Shown here: positions 48,170 to 60,429 of the stretch, in pieces
Position numbering within the stretch: the first letter of the stretch is position 1
Layout of the letters: every line of letters begins with the position of its first letter
Assembly: GCA_004026145.2 (NCBI GenBank)
Contig: CP034988.1
Coordinates: 10,098,863-10,162,862 of the forward strand
Direction of reading: 5' to 3'
Source of the DNA: Takifugu bimaculatus
Taxonomy: Eukaryota; Chordata; Actinopteri; Tetraodontiformes; Tetraodontidae
Length of the DNA: 64,000 nt
Made by a program: the position numbers and the translations under genes
The notes under the pieces: generated by a model
The model's input: the letters and a program-made list of their open reading frames with translations, nothing else
The model's database searches: none
Told to the model about the DNA's origin: nothing

Positions 48170-48500
48170 CTTACGGGACCCAGAACTGTTATTCTCACTA
48201 AAATTAGCAGAGGCAAATTTGAACATATCAGTCCTGTGCTGGCCTCAAATCATTGGCTTCCAGTGCAGGTCAGAGCTGATTTACAGGTTATAAATGGTAA
48301 AGTGCTTTGCACCATCTTATTTGACCGAACTTGTAAATTTGTATTTGCCAGCTCCTTAGATGCTTTCATGACTGTTAAAATTATTTTAACACTCTTACTA
48401 CTTGAATCAAAATTATTTTAATGTTTTAAGGCACATTCTGTTAAATGTTTTTATGTGAAACCTGGTACATAAAATGTGCTTTATAAATAAAACTGCCTGT
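48170..48500 (+). mobile_element. CR1/L2-type LINE C-terminal fragment with 3' end
   Basis: The plus strand reads ISRGKFEHISPVLASNHWLP then VQVRADLQVINGKVL, the usual end of RT ORFs of this group (HISPVLxSLHWLPV). It is followed by GTGCTTTATAAATAAAACTG, a typical LINE 3' terminus at 48476-48495. Confidence 0.65.
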
Positions 48501-48504
48501 TCCT

Positions 48505-50465
48505 TCCAATAGTGTCTCATGAAGCTTACCAGAGGTTTTACCACATTGGCCTGTTTCTTATAAAGTAGCACATCAAGCATGTAGTCATCCTTGTCCTTCT
48601 TGATATTGGGATCATGTTTTCCTTGATCTTTGGTTTCAGTGCTGGTTTGTAGAGGAAGGCTGCCTAGCAGGGACAAGTCGTTATCTAATCTGCTCTGATC
48701 TCAGGTCATCTACAGATCAATGTGTATTAAGCCCTTACACGTGGGCAGAGTATCTCACAGTAACCTTTACAATTCAAATGAGCCCCCGGCTGTGCAACAC
48801 TCAGTGCAGAGTCAGAAATGGAGTGTTGAGAGTAGAATATGAAAGCAAATGAAGGGATGCAGCATGGTCTTGCAGGGTTAATGGTGAAACAGCTCAGGAT
48901 CTCTCTAATATGAAGATTTAATTGGGAGTCTTGAGTGGCACGAGGTCATGAGACAAGAGCATAACTGACAATTAACCAAAGAGTTAAAGACAGGTTGAGT
49001 GAAATGCAAGGATGCAATCAAGAAATTGTGCTCATAGGCAAGGTGAATAGCGCTGGCTGAAGAACTTTGATGTTTTGTTTCTTCAGTGAACTGCTGAATA
49101 CTGAACCTCAGGTATTCTGCCTTCATCTGCTAAGTGTTACACCCTCGTGTTACAGGAGGACACCCTGCTGCAGAAGAAAAGCGTGAAGGGTTGAGATCTA
49201 ATGTTCGCACATGTACTAAAAACCAATTATTCCCCAAAGATAAACCAGATCTTTATAAGAACGGAATGAAGTTCATTAAGTGACACATATGTCAGAGTAA
49301 TTACAGCTGAAACCTTGGAAAGAGCACAAGAATCTTGTCTGCAGAAGATCAGTGGAAACGCTTGCTATTGTATGTAGGTTTGGACACTTATTCTTCCATC
49401 TAACACTATATATACAGTTTTTGCTCATGTCGGTGATTGCAGTTTTCTCTGGGGTTCGGACCTGTCCTTCAGTTCTTTCTCACCTACTCAACAAACCAAT
49501 TTCGCAGTGAACTCACAAGAATATCCAGCAAGGTTCTCCAAGACATATTCCATTGTAAACTGACGGCGTTTCAAATATATATTTTTCCTCTTTAAATGGC
49601 TCAAATCTAAACAATCTGTTTCTCTCAATGACTCCTTTACTGTTTCTTCTGATTTTCAGAATTATTCAGCTAGAAGAAGAAATTAACCTTGTTAAATGTC
49701 CCAAATTGCCTTTGTCAATAAAACTGTGCTCCTCCTTTGCAGCCTTTAAAGTCCAGCTTTAAAAGTCTCTGGTCATCCTGAGCTCTGACCTTAATGCTTA
49801 TTCGTGGTCTTCTGTGGATTTTCTTATTTTAAACCTTTACTTACTATTTTGATGCTTGTCAATTTGTTTCACATCACTTGACGTTTTCCCAACTCTGATT
49901 CAGTATTAATGTTCTTTTTCAGATGAGAGAGGACTTTATACGTCCCCCACCTGGCTTCCCTTCCCTCCCAGCGCTGGACTGTAAACTATTCATTGATTTT
50001 CTTCTTTAAAATATGATCAAATAAACCTTTAAAAAAGCAAAATTGTGATCAGCAAACCATCAACATCCAGATTTTAATCATTGGGAGAAGCTGTCTTGAA
50101 GGAAAGGGAAATACTGTGAACACCTTCACCTATATATTAAGTAATAAATGTTCTCAGATAATAAGGGCAAAGCTGCTTGAGAGTACAAACATCTCTGTAA
50201 AGAAGAATTTCTGAATCTGACAAAAGTGCAGAAATAATTCCAGCAGCAAAAGCCAGGAGAGATGACAGCGAATTTTCAATCACCCCTCTAGACTGAAGAG
50301 ATCCTCCAGTAGATTAAATCTCAGCTCAACAAAGTACCTTTTTACATGTTGCTATTTAACAGTGAGGTTTATATAAAATAAAAAACCGTTAAAAATAGGA
50401 CAAACACGAAAATAAGTGGATCTTTAATACACAACTAAACTAAATGGAATGTAGCTCATCTAATA
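48505..50465. other. No gene recognised; possible LINE relic at 49600-50040
   Basis: The stretch near 49700-49780 (AATAAAACTGTGCTCCTCCT) and the AT-rich end near 50030 may be a worn LINE 3' region, but matching family text was not clear enough to assign it. Confidence 0.35.
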
Positions 50466-50469
50466 TAAA

Positions 50470-50765
50470 TAATCTGCGGACCTCAACAACCTGGATGGCT
50501 CGTGATCATGAGCTAGGCCATTTAAAATCTTCAAAACAAAAAGCTATTTTGAAGATCTATTCCAATGAGGACCTTAAAGCTGCTGCAGGGAGGCCAGAAG
50601 TAGAATGATGTGCTTATGCTATGTTTTGCTTGCCAGAAGTTGAGCACCAGTATTTTGCCCTGGCTGCAGGTGTAGGCCCACATACAGAGGTACTCTAGTC
50701 AGGCCTTGATGGCATCTGAGGCCTTAAGATGCTCCTAAGAAGCCTTAGAGTCTAAACAGAGAAGA
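50470..50765 (-). mobile_element. Degraded CR1/L2-type LINE fragment
   Basis: CTGCAGGGAGGCCAGAAGTA, GAGCACCAGTATTTTGCCCT and GGTACTCTAGTCAGGCCTTG are diverged counterparts of the copy A region at 39080-39240 (CCAATGAAGAGACGCCAGTA, GCAGCATTTTGGATCAGCTG, ACAATAGTCCAGCCTGGAAG), in the same orientation. Confidence 0.5.
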
Positions 50766-50922
50766 TGGTGTGATGAGAGGAAGGAGATATATTCTCCACA
50801 TATTGATAGTTGTACAGGGATCATGTTTGTGGCATTTCTTTTATGGTAAAAGGATTGAAATAATGAGCTCCAGCCTCATTATATTGTAAAGTTGATCATG
50901 TTAAAGGTTTGATGCTTTAGTA

Positions 50923-51764
50923 CATAGGTGTCAAACTCTGGCCCGTGGGCCAAATTTGGCCCACAATGTGATTATATTTGGCCCGCGAAGCCATACCAAC
51001 TGACTATTAGAGCTGGCCCGCTGGTATTATTGCTTAAAGCGCATGGGCTAATACTAGAAATACCAGAATGCTCTGCTGGTGTTTTGGTGTGAAAAGTCCA
51101 TACTCCACATCAGTTGGTGGTGGTAATGCACCAATTTGTGGCTTGCCAACCACCAAGAAAGAGGAAGCAGTCATAGCAACCTTATATGCTAATGCTAATT
51201 CTGGCACTACCCCTTCTGAAAAATGATTAAAGGAAAGGCAGAAAATAGGACCTTTCTGAACAGGTAGGAGGCGGAATATCTGTTTAGATATGTAAAAGAC
51301 AGACCTGTCTGTCTTGTATGTGGAGCCAATGTGCATAACAAGGAGAACAACAACAGATGAGACTATAAAACACAACACCAAGACAAGCACAAGCACCTGG
51401 AAATGACTCAAAGGCACCAGAAAGTAGAAGAGATGAAAAGGCATTCCATTTACATTACATTAACTTAGAATGGCAAAAGATTACTGTTGAAATTTAATTC
51501 AGAAGGGTGCAAATAAAAAGAGAAGAAATGAATGCCAGTGATGTGTTTTTATTTGAATGTGTGCAATAATAAATTATATATTGTATTGTGTTAAGCTTTG
51601 CTTGTTCCATGTTCAGTTTTTGAGCAAAACTAGTTTGGGTCCATACCAAAAGGTTCCGTGTTATAGCTGGAGGAAGATTTTTTTCAATAAATATCAATGT
51701 TGGCCCTTGACTTTGTCCCAGTTTTGAATTTTGGCCCACTGGGTATTTGAGTTTGACACCTCTG
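50923..51764. mobile_element. hAT-Charlie-like element (842 bp) with transposase remnant
   Basis: The terminal inverted repeats are CATAGGTGTCAAACTC and GAGTTTGACACCTCTG. Flanks CTTTAGTA (50915-50922) and CTCTAGTA (51765-51772) are an 8-base duplication with one change. Internally the plus strand at 51290-51435 encodes a decayed BED-type N-terminus of a Charlie-like transposase (DLSVLYVEPM for the VCLVCGANV region, RRTTTDETIKHNTKTS, then KVEEMKR). Stops and frame changes make it non-functional, and the catalytic domain is absent. Confidence 0.9.
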
Positions 51765-51821
51765 CTCTAGTATATGCTCCATGCTGCTAAGTGTATCAGG
51801 GAATCGGCTAAAGAGTCACAC

Positions 51822-52283
51822 TGTCACGGGCAGAACCTCGACGCAGATGCAACACACAAACCACAGAGAACTTCGCCAATGATCGACTTTAATAATAAAC
51901 AGTCTCTTTTCGTCAAAGAACACAATGTCCAAAAACTCCAGGCAATAATCCCACAGGTCCTCAGATAAGAACTCGTTCCAGGACAAGAAGAACTCAGTCT
52001 AATGGGAACAGACAGGAAGCAGCAAAGACTTGGTCAGACAGAACAATGAGCAGTTTACCAGGGCAGGAGCAGGACAGGCTGGTCAACAACAGGCAGGGTT
52101 CAAACCAGGAAAACCATCTGAAGAATAACGCTCAGGCATGAGCACACAGACAACCTGGCAAAGAGTGAGAGCCAGGTAGGGGCTGAAGCTGAGATCCAAA
52201 CAAGTGTGCCAGATTGAGCTGATGAGCACAGGAAGGCACAGGTGTGCACGACTGTGCTGGTTAAAAAGGAGCAGACTGTGACA
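51822..52283 (-). mobile_element. Solo LTR-like block (462 bp)
   Basis: It begins TGTCACGGGCAGAACC and ends CAGACTGTGACA, so the termini are TG...CA with a short inverted TGTCAC/GTGACA. The flanks CACAC and CATAC would be a 5-base duplication with one mismatch. The minus orientation is suggested by a TTTATTATTAAAG stretch (complement of 51888-51900) and by the general style of fish Gypsy LTRs. No internal retroviral-type genes adjoin it. Confidence 0.6.
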
Positions 52284-52599
52284 CATACTAGTCAATTAAA
52301 CTAAACTAAACAGCCTCTGCGCCGGCTCTGGATCACACTGCCTCTGCTATTGAGCCCTAATCACGGGACCGGATTTCCCTTTAGCAACTATTTTTCAGCT
52401 GCTTTACTTTTCTGCTCAAATCAAAGTGCTTCTACAAGGATGCCAGTAATCATAGTTGTTGACAGCTTATTCTGTGTCCACCAGTAATAACCCTAACCCT
52501 CCTATTTAAATGACCTCATAAATCCTCATCATCCAACCAGAGTGTTGCTCTCTCAAAACACCGGTTTACTTGTAGTTCCAAGAATTTCCAAAAGCAGTT

Positions 52600-53190
52600 T
52601 AGGGGGGGCAGAACGTTGAGATACCATGCACTATTTCTCTGGAACTAGATCCCAGTTTTGCTCCAGGAGACAGACACAGTGTGATTATTTAAAACCAGAC
52701 TTAAAACTTTCCTTCTTAAGGAGGCTGATAATTAGGGTGAAGACAGAACTGCTGTGTTCTGCTGCTCTAGACTGAGACTGGTGCTGCTTTATAACACCCC
52801 CCACCTCTCCCTCTTTCTCTGCTTCCTAAAACCTTAGAAATTAGACATTCTTGTCACATAAATGTTCATGTTACTGTTGGAGCCTGTCTTGTTTGTCTCT
52901 AGTCTAAGAGATCTTGGATATGGTCCATCGATGGTCTATGGCCATGTCTCCATATAAGGACATCTGAAGATGCCTCTGGGCCCCTGGACTTATATCTATA
53001 CACTGTATATATTACTGATGTTAATGTTGATGTTTTCTGTACATGTGGATCTCCAGGTTTCCTTTTTTCCCAGGAATGGATTTTAGGTATTTTCTTGACC
53101 CAGTTTTAGGGTCTAAGGACAGAAGAGGTCAAAACTGTGCAGCTTGTAAAGCCTCCGAGGCAACAGTGTTAGTGATTTTGGGCTCTAATA
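52600..53190 (+). mobile_element. Old CR1/L2-type LINE 3' portion
   Basis: Near 52690-52730 the plus strand encodes a remnant of the C-terminal motif, LKTFL (AAACCAGACTTAAAACTTTC). The 3' UTR at 53040-53160 includes AGGGTCTAAGGACAGAAGAG and CTTGTAAAGCC, matching the relic at 690-820. Confidence 0.55.
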
Positions 53191-53282
53191 CAATAAACTA
53201 GAACTTAGTATCACATAGATTAAGTGATAAAATTACCAGACAGACAGAATGTTTTTTCTAAGACCTGATTTGGCAAGAAGGT

Positions 53283-53600
53283 GAGGCGCTTTCCAGAATC
53301 CCAGAGCCTGACCCCCAACAAGCAACAGTAACAGGAAAAAACTTCCCTTTAACAGGAAGAAACCTTGAGCGGGACCAGGCTCATATAGGGGGACCTTCCT
53401 GCTGATGGGGGGGTGGGTAGAGAGAGAGGAGAGGGGGGAGGACAGGTAGAGGAGAAACTAGGCAGAGATCATGGAAATACAGAAATTACAACAAGCTGTC
53501 ACCCACCCTAAAATCTGGGTGGGTCAGCGGGGTTGGAGGGCAGCAGGTCAGCGTACAGCTATGAAGTTGGTGACACCTGTAGATGAAGCACACATGCAGT
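53283..53600 (-). mobile_element. LINE 3' UTR fragment lacking the terminal tail
   Basis: GGCGCTTTCCAGAATCCCAG, AACAGGAAGAAACCTTGAGC, GACCAGGCTCATATAGGGGG and the GGGTAGAGAGAGAGGAGAGG junction match the family 3' UTR in minus orientation. The AATAAA tail is absent or diverged. Confidence 0.7.
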
Positions 53601-53604
53601 TAAT

Positions 53605-54995
53605 CCTTTCCACGTAAGTGTACATATCATTAAAAAATGTGGTGAGTTTCTCCACACAAAGAGTAGCACCCATTCCATAATAGAGAGCACAGACCTATGT
53701 AATGACAAAACCAACCTGGGTCAGACAGGGATTTTTATCTTGGGGTAACAGTTGATGCCTCCCCAAGAGCAGCTTTTAGCCACTCTCCCCTGGTGCTGCA
53801 CATCATGACTTCAGCTCTTGGGCAGCAGGTAGTCTCTGAGTTGCTTACAAGTAGGTAATATCTACACATCAGCCCCCTTGATTTCCTGTGTCCCCCTCTA
53901 CATCAAACACACTAGCAACTCCCCTATTACACCAAGACGTCATATAAACAGGAATTTCTATAGAAGAATCCCTGAGAAGAAAGTGAAAAAACTGATACCC
54001 CTAAATAGCATTAATATTTGTAAGTCTTGTTTTTTAGTCCAAACAAGCACAAATATTAATTCAAATTTGAAGTTGTGACACAGAAATGATGCAGATGGAA
54101 GGGTGTAACAGTGAAAGCTGCACCAGAACACTACAAATGATGATCATTTGAGTCTGCCACCGATGTTTAGCTTAACAGTTACAGAGACACAAGATCTACT
54201 TAAGACACAAACACACACACAAACACACACACACACAGAAAGGGAAATAAGCAAACTTGCATATTGTGATGACTAAATGAATCCAGCCAGAACAACAGAA
54301 ACTAAGACCCAGTGTGAGTGGGTGTGAGCTGTATATTCAACATGAATGGAAAGTTTACCACAAAGTTTAAAATGGTCAAAATCAGTCCTGCTCAGGTGGA
54401 GGGACCCCGTTCCCCCAGCATATACAGAACGGTTGACAGCTATTACGTTCCGCCTGAAGCTCCTAAGAAATTCCATACTCTCTCAGATGGTTCGTTGTGG
54501 GTGGTGTGGGCATCCTTTTTTGATTTTTTGTTTCAGGCCTTTTGAGCATTTGACACACAACTTATCTGCTCCCTCTTCATGAATCATTGTAATGACAGGC
54601 TTATATACATGCCATAAAGCTCACTGGCAATGACTGGGTATTATTTTTGATTTGGAATAGTTCTTGTATTTTGTTTCTCTTTTTTTATCATTGTTGTTAA
54701 TGTGCTGGATGTCGACATGTCTACCCCTCTAACTGTGTGTAACAGTGGAACGTTGCAAAATTCAATGTTACTGTGGCTTTATAGGCTAAGTCTCATAAAC
54801 AAACATGATGGATTGATGATAAACAGTCTTGTTTAGGGGTAAAAGATCTTTTATGAATGAAAACATTTTTAAAATGTATGAAAATATGTTATTTGATCAC
54901 GCTCGCAGATCTTTTGCAGTCTTTGCATATCAAAACATTGTAATGATCGGTCCAGCAGACTGTTGATGTAGGCATTTATGTCAGGATATCTTGTT
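53605..54995. other. No gene recognised
   Basis: Unassigned DNA with one (CA)n. Two overlapping frames of 75-78 codons at 54318-54582 show no domain. Confidence 0.45.
54205..54238. repeat. (CA)n microsatellite
   Basis: CA units with two AAAC interruptions. Confidence 0.85.
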
Positions 54996-54999
54996 TTTT

Positions 55000-55510
55000 A
55001 GTCACTATCCAGAGCTTGTGACCACAGGTGAGGCTAGGAATGTAGTCTGAGAGCGGAACCTGTTGAGTCAGCTTCTCATTGGCCAACTGAGAATCATGGT
55101 CTCAGATTTAGAGGTGCTGATTTTCATCCCAGTCTCGTTACAGACTCCCAAGACCCGTTCTAGTGAGAGTTAAAGTTTGTGGCCAACAGAACCATATAAT
55201 TGGACAAAGAAGAGGCCTGAGCATGAGACCACCTAAATACCCAGGTCCTTAAAGGACAGATTGATGAATAGGACAGACTGACTCCTAATCTGAGGATCAA
55301 CTATTTGACCTTCCTCTCCAGGTCCCCTGAAAGACCTTGCCAGGGAGGCGGAGGAGTGTGACCTCCATGTATTTGAAACATGTACAGGTGACGCAGAGGC
55401 ATGTCAGCCAAAATAGCACTCTAAAATCCAGAGCCGTGAGGAACTTATCACCACTGGGGACCTGCCACAGAGGAGCTGTTTGAGTGTCTTGATGTCCTCA
55501 ATCATGATGT
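55000..55510 (-). mobile_element. Old, degraded Rex3-like LINE fragment
   Basis: Several segments match the 23.1-24.2 kb element in the same order and orientation: the counterpart of 'AGCTCATGACCATAGGTGAG' near 55010, 'GAGGTGCTGATTTTCATCCC' at about 55110, 'CTTGCCAGGGAGG' at about 55335, and the 'CCAGAGCC(G/T)T(G/A)AGGAACT' stretch at about 55430. Many indels and stops show that it is much older than the 22.5 kb copy. Confidence 0.7.
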
Positions 55511-55514
55511 CCTC

Positions 55515-56735
55515 AACCATGGAGTTCTCAACCAGCTCACAAAATCCCAAATTGTGGTCTGCTGCACCAAACACCATACTGTGTTGATGTTCTCATAGAG
55601 CAATTTCAGATGTTTCTGTTTGAAATAATAGCCACACAGAGGTTTAGTATTCTCACATAGAAGAGGTATCAGTGGCTAGTAAAACACTGAAGACACCAAG
55701 CTCACTCTTGCCCTTTTAGTCAGTAAGTAATCTCACGAGACCCTTGAGAGGTAGCATACACCCCTGCATCCCACAGAAAAACTCACACGCTCCTTTGCAT
55801 CCTGTAGTTTGAACTCCCAAATATTACTCAGCAACATTACGGACACAAGTCAGCTGCCAAGTTCACAGTATGCTTTATGCAACCTGAGCAAAATCTGAGC
55901 CATTTTCTCACTGAAGGAGAATCTGCCCAGCATTTGATTATCAGGCTTTCAATGGCTTTTCCTCCATTTTCATGTCCAGCTGTTTATTTTACAGATGATA
56001 AGACTGACTTGTAATTCTGGTGCTTTCTTATTTTGTCCTTGAGGAATATTCTGAACACTCAGATTCAATTAAAGTTTGCATATTGTTTTGTAGTGTGTAC
56101 ATTGTTTGTGCGCGTGAACAATGCTTTCATTATATTTCTTTGTAGATTTCTCTCAGGGTACACATGTTTCTGCAAATGCACCTTTATTTGGTTGCAACGC
56201 CTAGGATCCAAATGTAGCATTTAAGGTTCAACGGTGATTGAATGATATCCAACTTTCTCTTATTGCATTTGTCTGAATGCTTCTGAAGCATTTAAGAAAT
56301 GGATTTGTGATAGTGAAATCCTGACCTTGCTGAATGTCTCTGATTGATCCTTTTCTTTGGTCTGACTGGAGCTTAATAGTGTTGTTCTCCTTGTAGATCT
56401 ATGCAATATAAAATGTGAGAAAAGCCACAACATGGCAGAGGTCCAGACGTAGATGCAGAGCAGGCGATCATCTTGGTGTTAATATTATTCTTTAGATTAA
56501 ACCATTAGCTCACAGCTGCATTGTCAGTAGATTACCAAAATATAGTTATAAAATAAAATATTGCGACTTATTTATTGCTTTGTCCATGATGTGCACACAT
56601 CTGAAATATTTTTTGCTGTTTTGTTTGAAGAAATTGGCCAGTGCAGATAAATGTAGATGTCTTCCAAACCCTTCAGGGACAATACTAATAGAGCTCTACC
56701 TTGGCTTTGAATTTATTGGTCCCCTCTGTTAAAAG
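55515..56735. other. No gene recognised
   Basis: AT-rich unassigned DNA between the old Rex3-like fragment and the second LTR-like block. Confidence 0.45.
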
Positions 56736-56740
56736 AAACA

Positions 56741-57218
56741 TGTTACGCTGCTGACTAGCAGATACAAACTGAACTCCAAAATCCAGACAGGGAGATGGAA
56801 GCAGACTCTTTCAACTCTTTACTGGAGACAGGGGGCTTTACAAAAGACTTCAGAACCAAATGACGGTGACTTGGAAAGAGGTCGATGCACGACGCATGGA
56901 CGGGTGACGCCGGCAGAGCTTCAGACAGAAGAGAGAGCATAGGTGAGCAGATGTCTACAAGGAATCACCAGACAATACACAAGCTAGAACTCAGCCAATC
57001 CAACTAAAGTTTCTCAAAGAACTTGCACCAAGCACGGGGAAGAGACCGACCTTTAACTAGCAGCTGACCAGATGATGAGCCACAGCTGCACAGATGGGGT
57101 GCAAGAGAAGACTCGGTCACAGCTCTATTCAGCATGGACGAAAACAGACGCACACGGAGACACTAACAATACACACAAGGGACAGGGGACAAACAAACAC
57201 CAAGACAGAGTCCTAACA
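56741..57218 (-). mobile_element. Solo LTR-like block (about 478 bp)
   Basis: The plus strand starts TGTTACGCTGCTG and ends AGTCCTAACA, giving TG...CA with a 5-base inverted TGTTA/TAACA. On the minus strand the 3' end reads CCAGTAAAGAGTTGAAAGAG then GGATTTTGGAGTTCAGTTTG, the usual R/U5 style of fish LTRs. No clear target duplication was seen and no internal genes adjoin it. Confidence 0.5.
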
Positions 57219-57224
57219 CATGCT

Positions 57225-58250
57225 TGATTATAGCTAAAATGAATATGGTTTTTAAAGTACAAAATCCAGTTAAATTAATCAGATGAACATAATCAGTAAT
57301 TAAGATGAATAAAGTGAATTGATCAATCGTTTTATACAATTCTGTCAGGCACAGATTAAAAGGTGTTGCCTGTAGTGTAAAAGATTCAGATGCAACCAGG
57401 CTGATGATGCAACTATCAACACCATTGGACAGACCTGACCATACCTGGGCCCAGCTGACCACTAATCATGTTACAGAACATTGGATGAAACCTCAAAAAC
57501 AAACGTGTAAAAAGAAATGTTGCACGTTTTGGTGTAATCCACATTTAAATCTAGAATTGTGCAGATGCTGTAACAGTAATTATTTCATGGTAACAATTCT
57601 TTATTAAGTCCACATGTGTGCTGACCATTATAATCATCTTTGTTCTGATGGCTCATAACTGTTGATCATATCTTCACTCAATAGCAGCATGTGATGGAGC
57701 TCTGCCTCTACCAAGACACCTTTTGGGAAGCAGCCAAGGGAGTAAAGCTTATTTTGCTGCAGTATATAAGATCACTGAGAAAATCCTGCAGACTTTATAC
57801 CTTTTCATTATTGTTAAAATCACTGAAAGACAACTGTCCACAAATGCCTTTAGGTAAAAGTGGGGGCAGTACAATGGTACCACTCCCCCACCTCACCCCC
57901 TTCAATGGTACAGCATTCCATTAAGTGTGGAAGCTGCCCAGAAAACACTTGACAACCACGTTTCGCAACAGCAAAGAATAATATCTGTGGATGGTTTGAG
58001 GCAGGTTTCAGGTAAAGAACATCTTCCCAGGAGTTACAGCAGATCAATAACTCACTGTCTGCTTGTCTCAAGAAGAGAAACACAACAAAGGCTTTTCAGA
58101 AGTAAATCAAAGATTAGACATTATCAAGGAAAAATGCCTTTCTCTCTGAACCAACAATAATGTTAACAAATTACTTTATCTGCTGGTTCAGAAGGAGCCA
58201 ATTAGCCTTGAGCTACAAAACGTTTACTAAATTTCACAGTTGTCCCTGCA
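57225..58250. other. No gene recognised
   Basis: Unassigned DNA between the LTR-like block and the purine array. Confidence 0.45.
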
Positions 58251-58255
58251 TGCAA

Positions 58256-58438
58256 GAGGAGAGGAGAGGAGAGGAGAGGAGAGGAGAGGAGAGGAGGAGA
58301 GGAGAGGAGGAGGGAGGGGAGGGGAGAGGAGAGAGGAGAGGAGAGGAGAGGAGAGGAGAGGAGAGGAGAGGAGAGGAGAGGAGAGGAGGGGAGGGGAGGG
58401 GAGGGGAGGGGAGGGGAGGGGAGGGGAGGGGAGGGGAG
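58256..58438. repeat. (GGAGA)n to (GGGGA)n purine array
   Basis: GGAGA units (58256-58385) change to GGGGA units (58386-58436). One strand is entirely purine over about 180 bases. Frames on both strands are repeat translations. Confidence 0.95.
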
Positions 58439-58444
58439 TAACAG

Positions 58445-60280
58445 TGGTAAACTGTTGTTGACAAAGGTACTCGGTCATTTTCAGTGTCCACATCAATATC
58501 AAAGTCACAACAATCTCTTGATCTGTTCAGAGCATAAAAACAGAAAGATGATGAACTCCGCAGATGCTGGCAACATCCCAAATGTCCACACAGGCCAAAG
58601 GATACAGACAGTATTTTATTATTAATATGTATGTTTTAAAAATTAAATTTAGAGTCTTGTCTATATACATATGCAGATTTAACTGGAGTGTGCAGTTTGT
58701 AGAGAAAGAAACAGAAGTTTATATAAAAATGATATAAATAAAATATCTAAAATCTAAATGTTATGTATAATATGATGTTATAATTCTTTAAAAACACAGA
58801 CAAGAGTGTTCCCTTTATTTCCTGAATGTAATAAGTAATCAGAATGTTCTATTGGAGATGTGGTGCAGAAATAAAAGGGATTAAACCTAACATAGATCGA
58901 GAAATGTGCTAAAAATTACACAAGGAATGAAGCTAAAATGAGGGGTCAAAAACCCAAAATGAGGGCAGAGAATGTTGAGACGGCAAAGTTAAACGTGCTG
59001 CTGCACCATTGGACCAAATTTTGATTTAAAAGCAGGAGCCTGATTACACTCAATACAAAGAACGATTCTTAAATTTACACTATGGATCGTGCAGAAAGGC
59101 CCCCGGACTGCTCAGCTAAGCAGCAACTTCCTGTTTGCAGGACTGGAAAAATAACAGGACAAAAAGATGTGATTTCTTGAACACAGCTGTAGGAGACGTT
59201 AACTGAGTTTAAGCTGTTTAACTGCTGCCTGGCCAATAAAAAATCGAGCAGGCCAGAAGCTCCTGTTGGATAATTACTGATGGTTTGATGATCTTTCAAC
59301 TGGCATCAAGTTATTTAAGCCCAACTGATGCAACGAGCGGCTTCTCATTTCTTAAACAACCGTGTACAAAGACTCATTTTGTGGTCCCAGAGAATGCTAA
59401 TCAGTTTGTGAAGGAGCAAATTATTGTCCTTCATCCAGGAGAGGAAACATCTAAGGAGATTAAAGAAACTACCAACACTGGGTCCAGAACCAGCCAACAA
59501 TTTTTGGAAACTGGAAGAATAATGAGGACCCCCATCTTAGAGGAAAGGGAGAGGAGAGGAAAACAAATCCCGATTGAGTAAGAAGATTTGCACACACAGA
59601 AGTGAAAGAAGTGAAGGGTCTGAACAGCTGTGAGCCTTCAGAAACCCACTAATCAGGGAGGCAGATGGGGGGAAAGGATTCAGTTTGCTCCGGAGCAATG
59701 GAAGAAGCTCATGTGGTTTCATGTGTCCAGATTTACCCAGGGTGATGGGGCATCAGGGCAGAAAGAAGTGATGCACCCAGACATGCACACAGAAGAACAC
59801 AGAAGGTAATGAGCGACCTTTAACAATGGTGTGAGTGGTGATCAGGCTGCAAGCAGCTAATCGTGGTTCACTGCTGCCGTCACCTGTTTGCTCATATTTC
59901 TTTGTGAAGGATTGTCCAACAGTGTTTTACTTTGCAGTGGATCTTTGAAATATATACAAAGTTTATGCCTCAAATAAACATTTACTCTACATAATAGACC
60001 ATTTAGCTTTATTTATTATTTATAATTTCATCCTTTAAGAGCATGTTCCTCTTTTACAATAGATATATTTCCTGATTAATTAGTGGCCATTTCTGTGAAG
60101 GTTCTCACAGGTTTCTAACTTTAAGTTGCTGAGACTGAACGTAAATGGACTTTGGTTCATTTCTCAAAGATGTTTGAAATTTCTAAACCAGAAAATTTAA
60201 CCAACAGTTTTTCCATGACAGGGGCCTTTTGCAAATGTAGGCATTAATCCATGTGATAAATATGAAAATATATATTATTT
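58445..60280. other. No gene recognised
   Basis: Includes a 98-codon plus frame at 59285-59581 (SGFSFLKQPCTKTHFVVPEN, ANQFVKEQIIVLHPGEE). Its composition is protein-like, but I recognise no family and see no splice context. Confidence 0.35.
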
Positions 60281-60284
60281 TGGG

Positions 60285-60350
60285 GTGAAAGCTCAGTCTG
60301 TAGGGGGCTGGGTTCTTTGTTGAAAATGTTATGGTCCTGTGTTTGGTGGG
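60285..60350 (+). mobile_element. Possible tRNA-like SINE head, eroded
   Basis: AAAGCTCAGTCTGTAGGGGG (60288-60307) resembles the A-box head of fish tRNA-derived SINEs and the fragment at 36019. No good B box follows. Confidence 0.3.
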
Positions 60351-60429
60351 TTGCTTTTGGTGTTTGAGTTCATGTGTTTGTTCTGTGCTTTCCCTAGGGG
60401 GCGTGCTTGAGCCTCTCTTTTTGTTCAAC

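Noticed and set aside
58160..58581. Glu/Arg/Gly-rich and Pro/Leu/Ser-rich frames
   Set aside because: They are translations of the purine array on the two strands.
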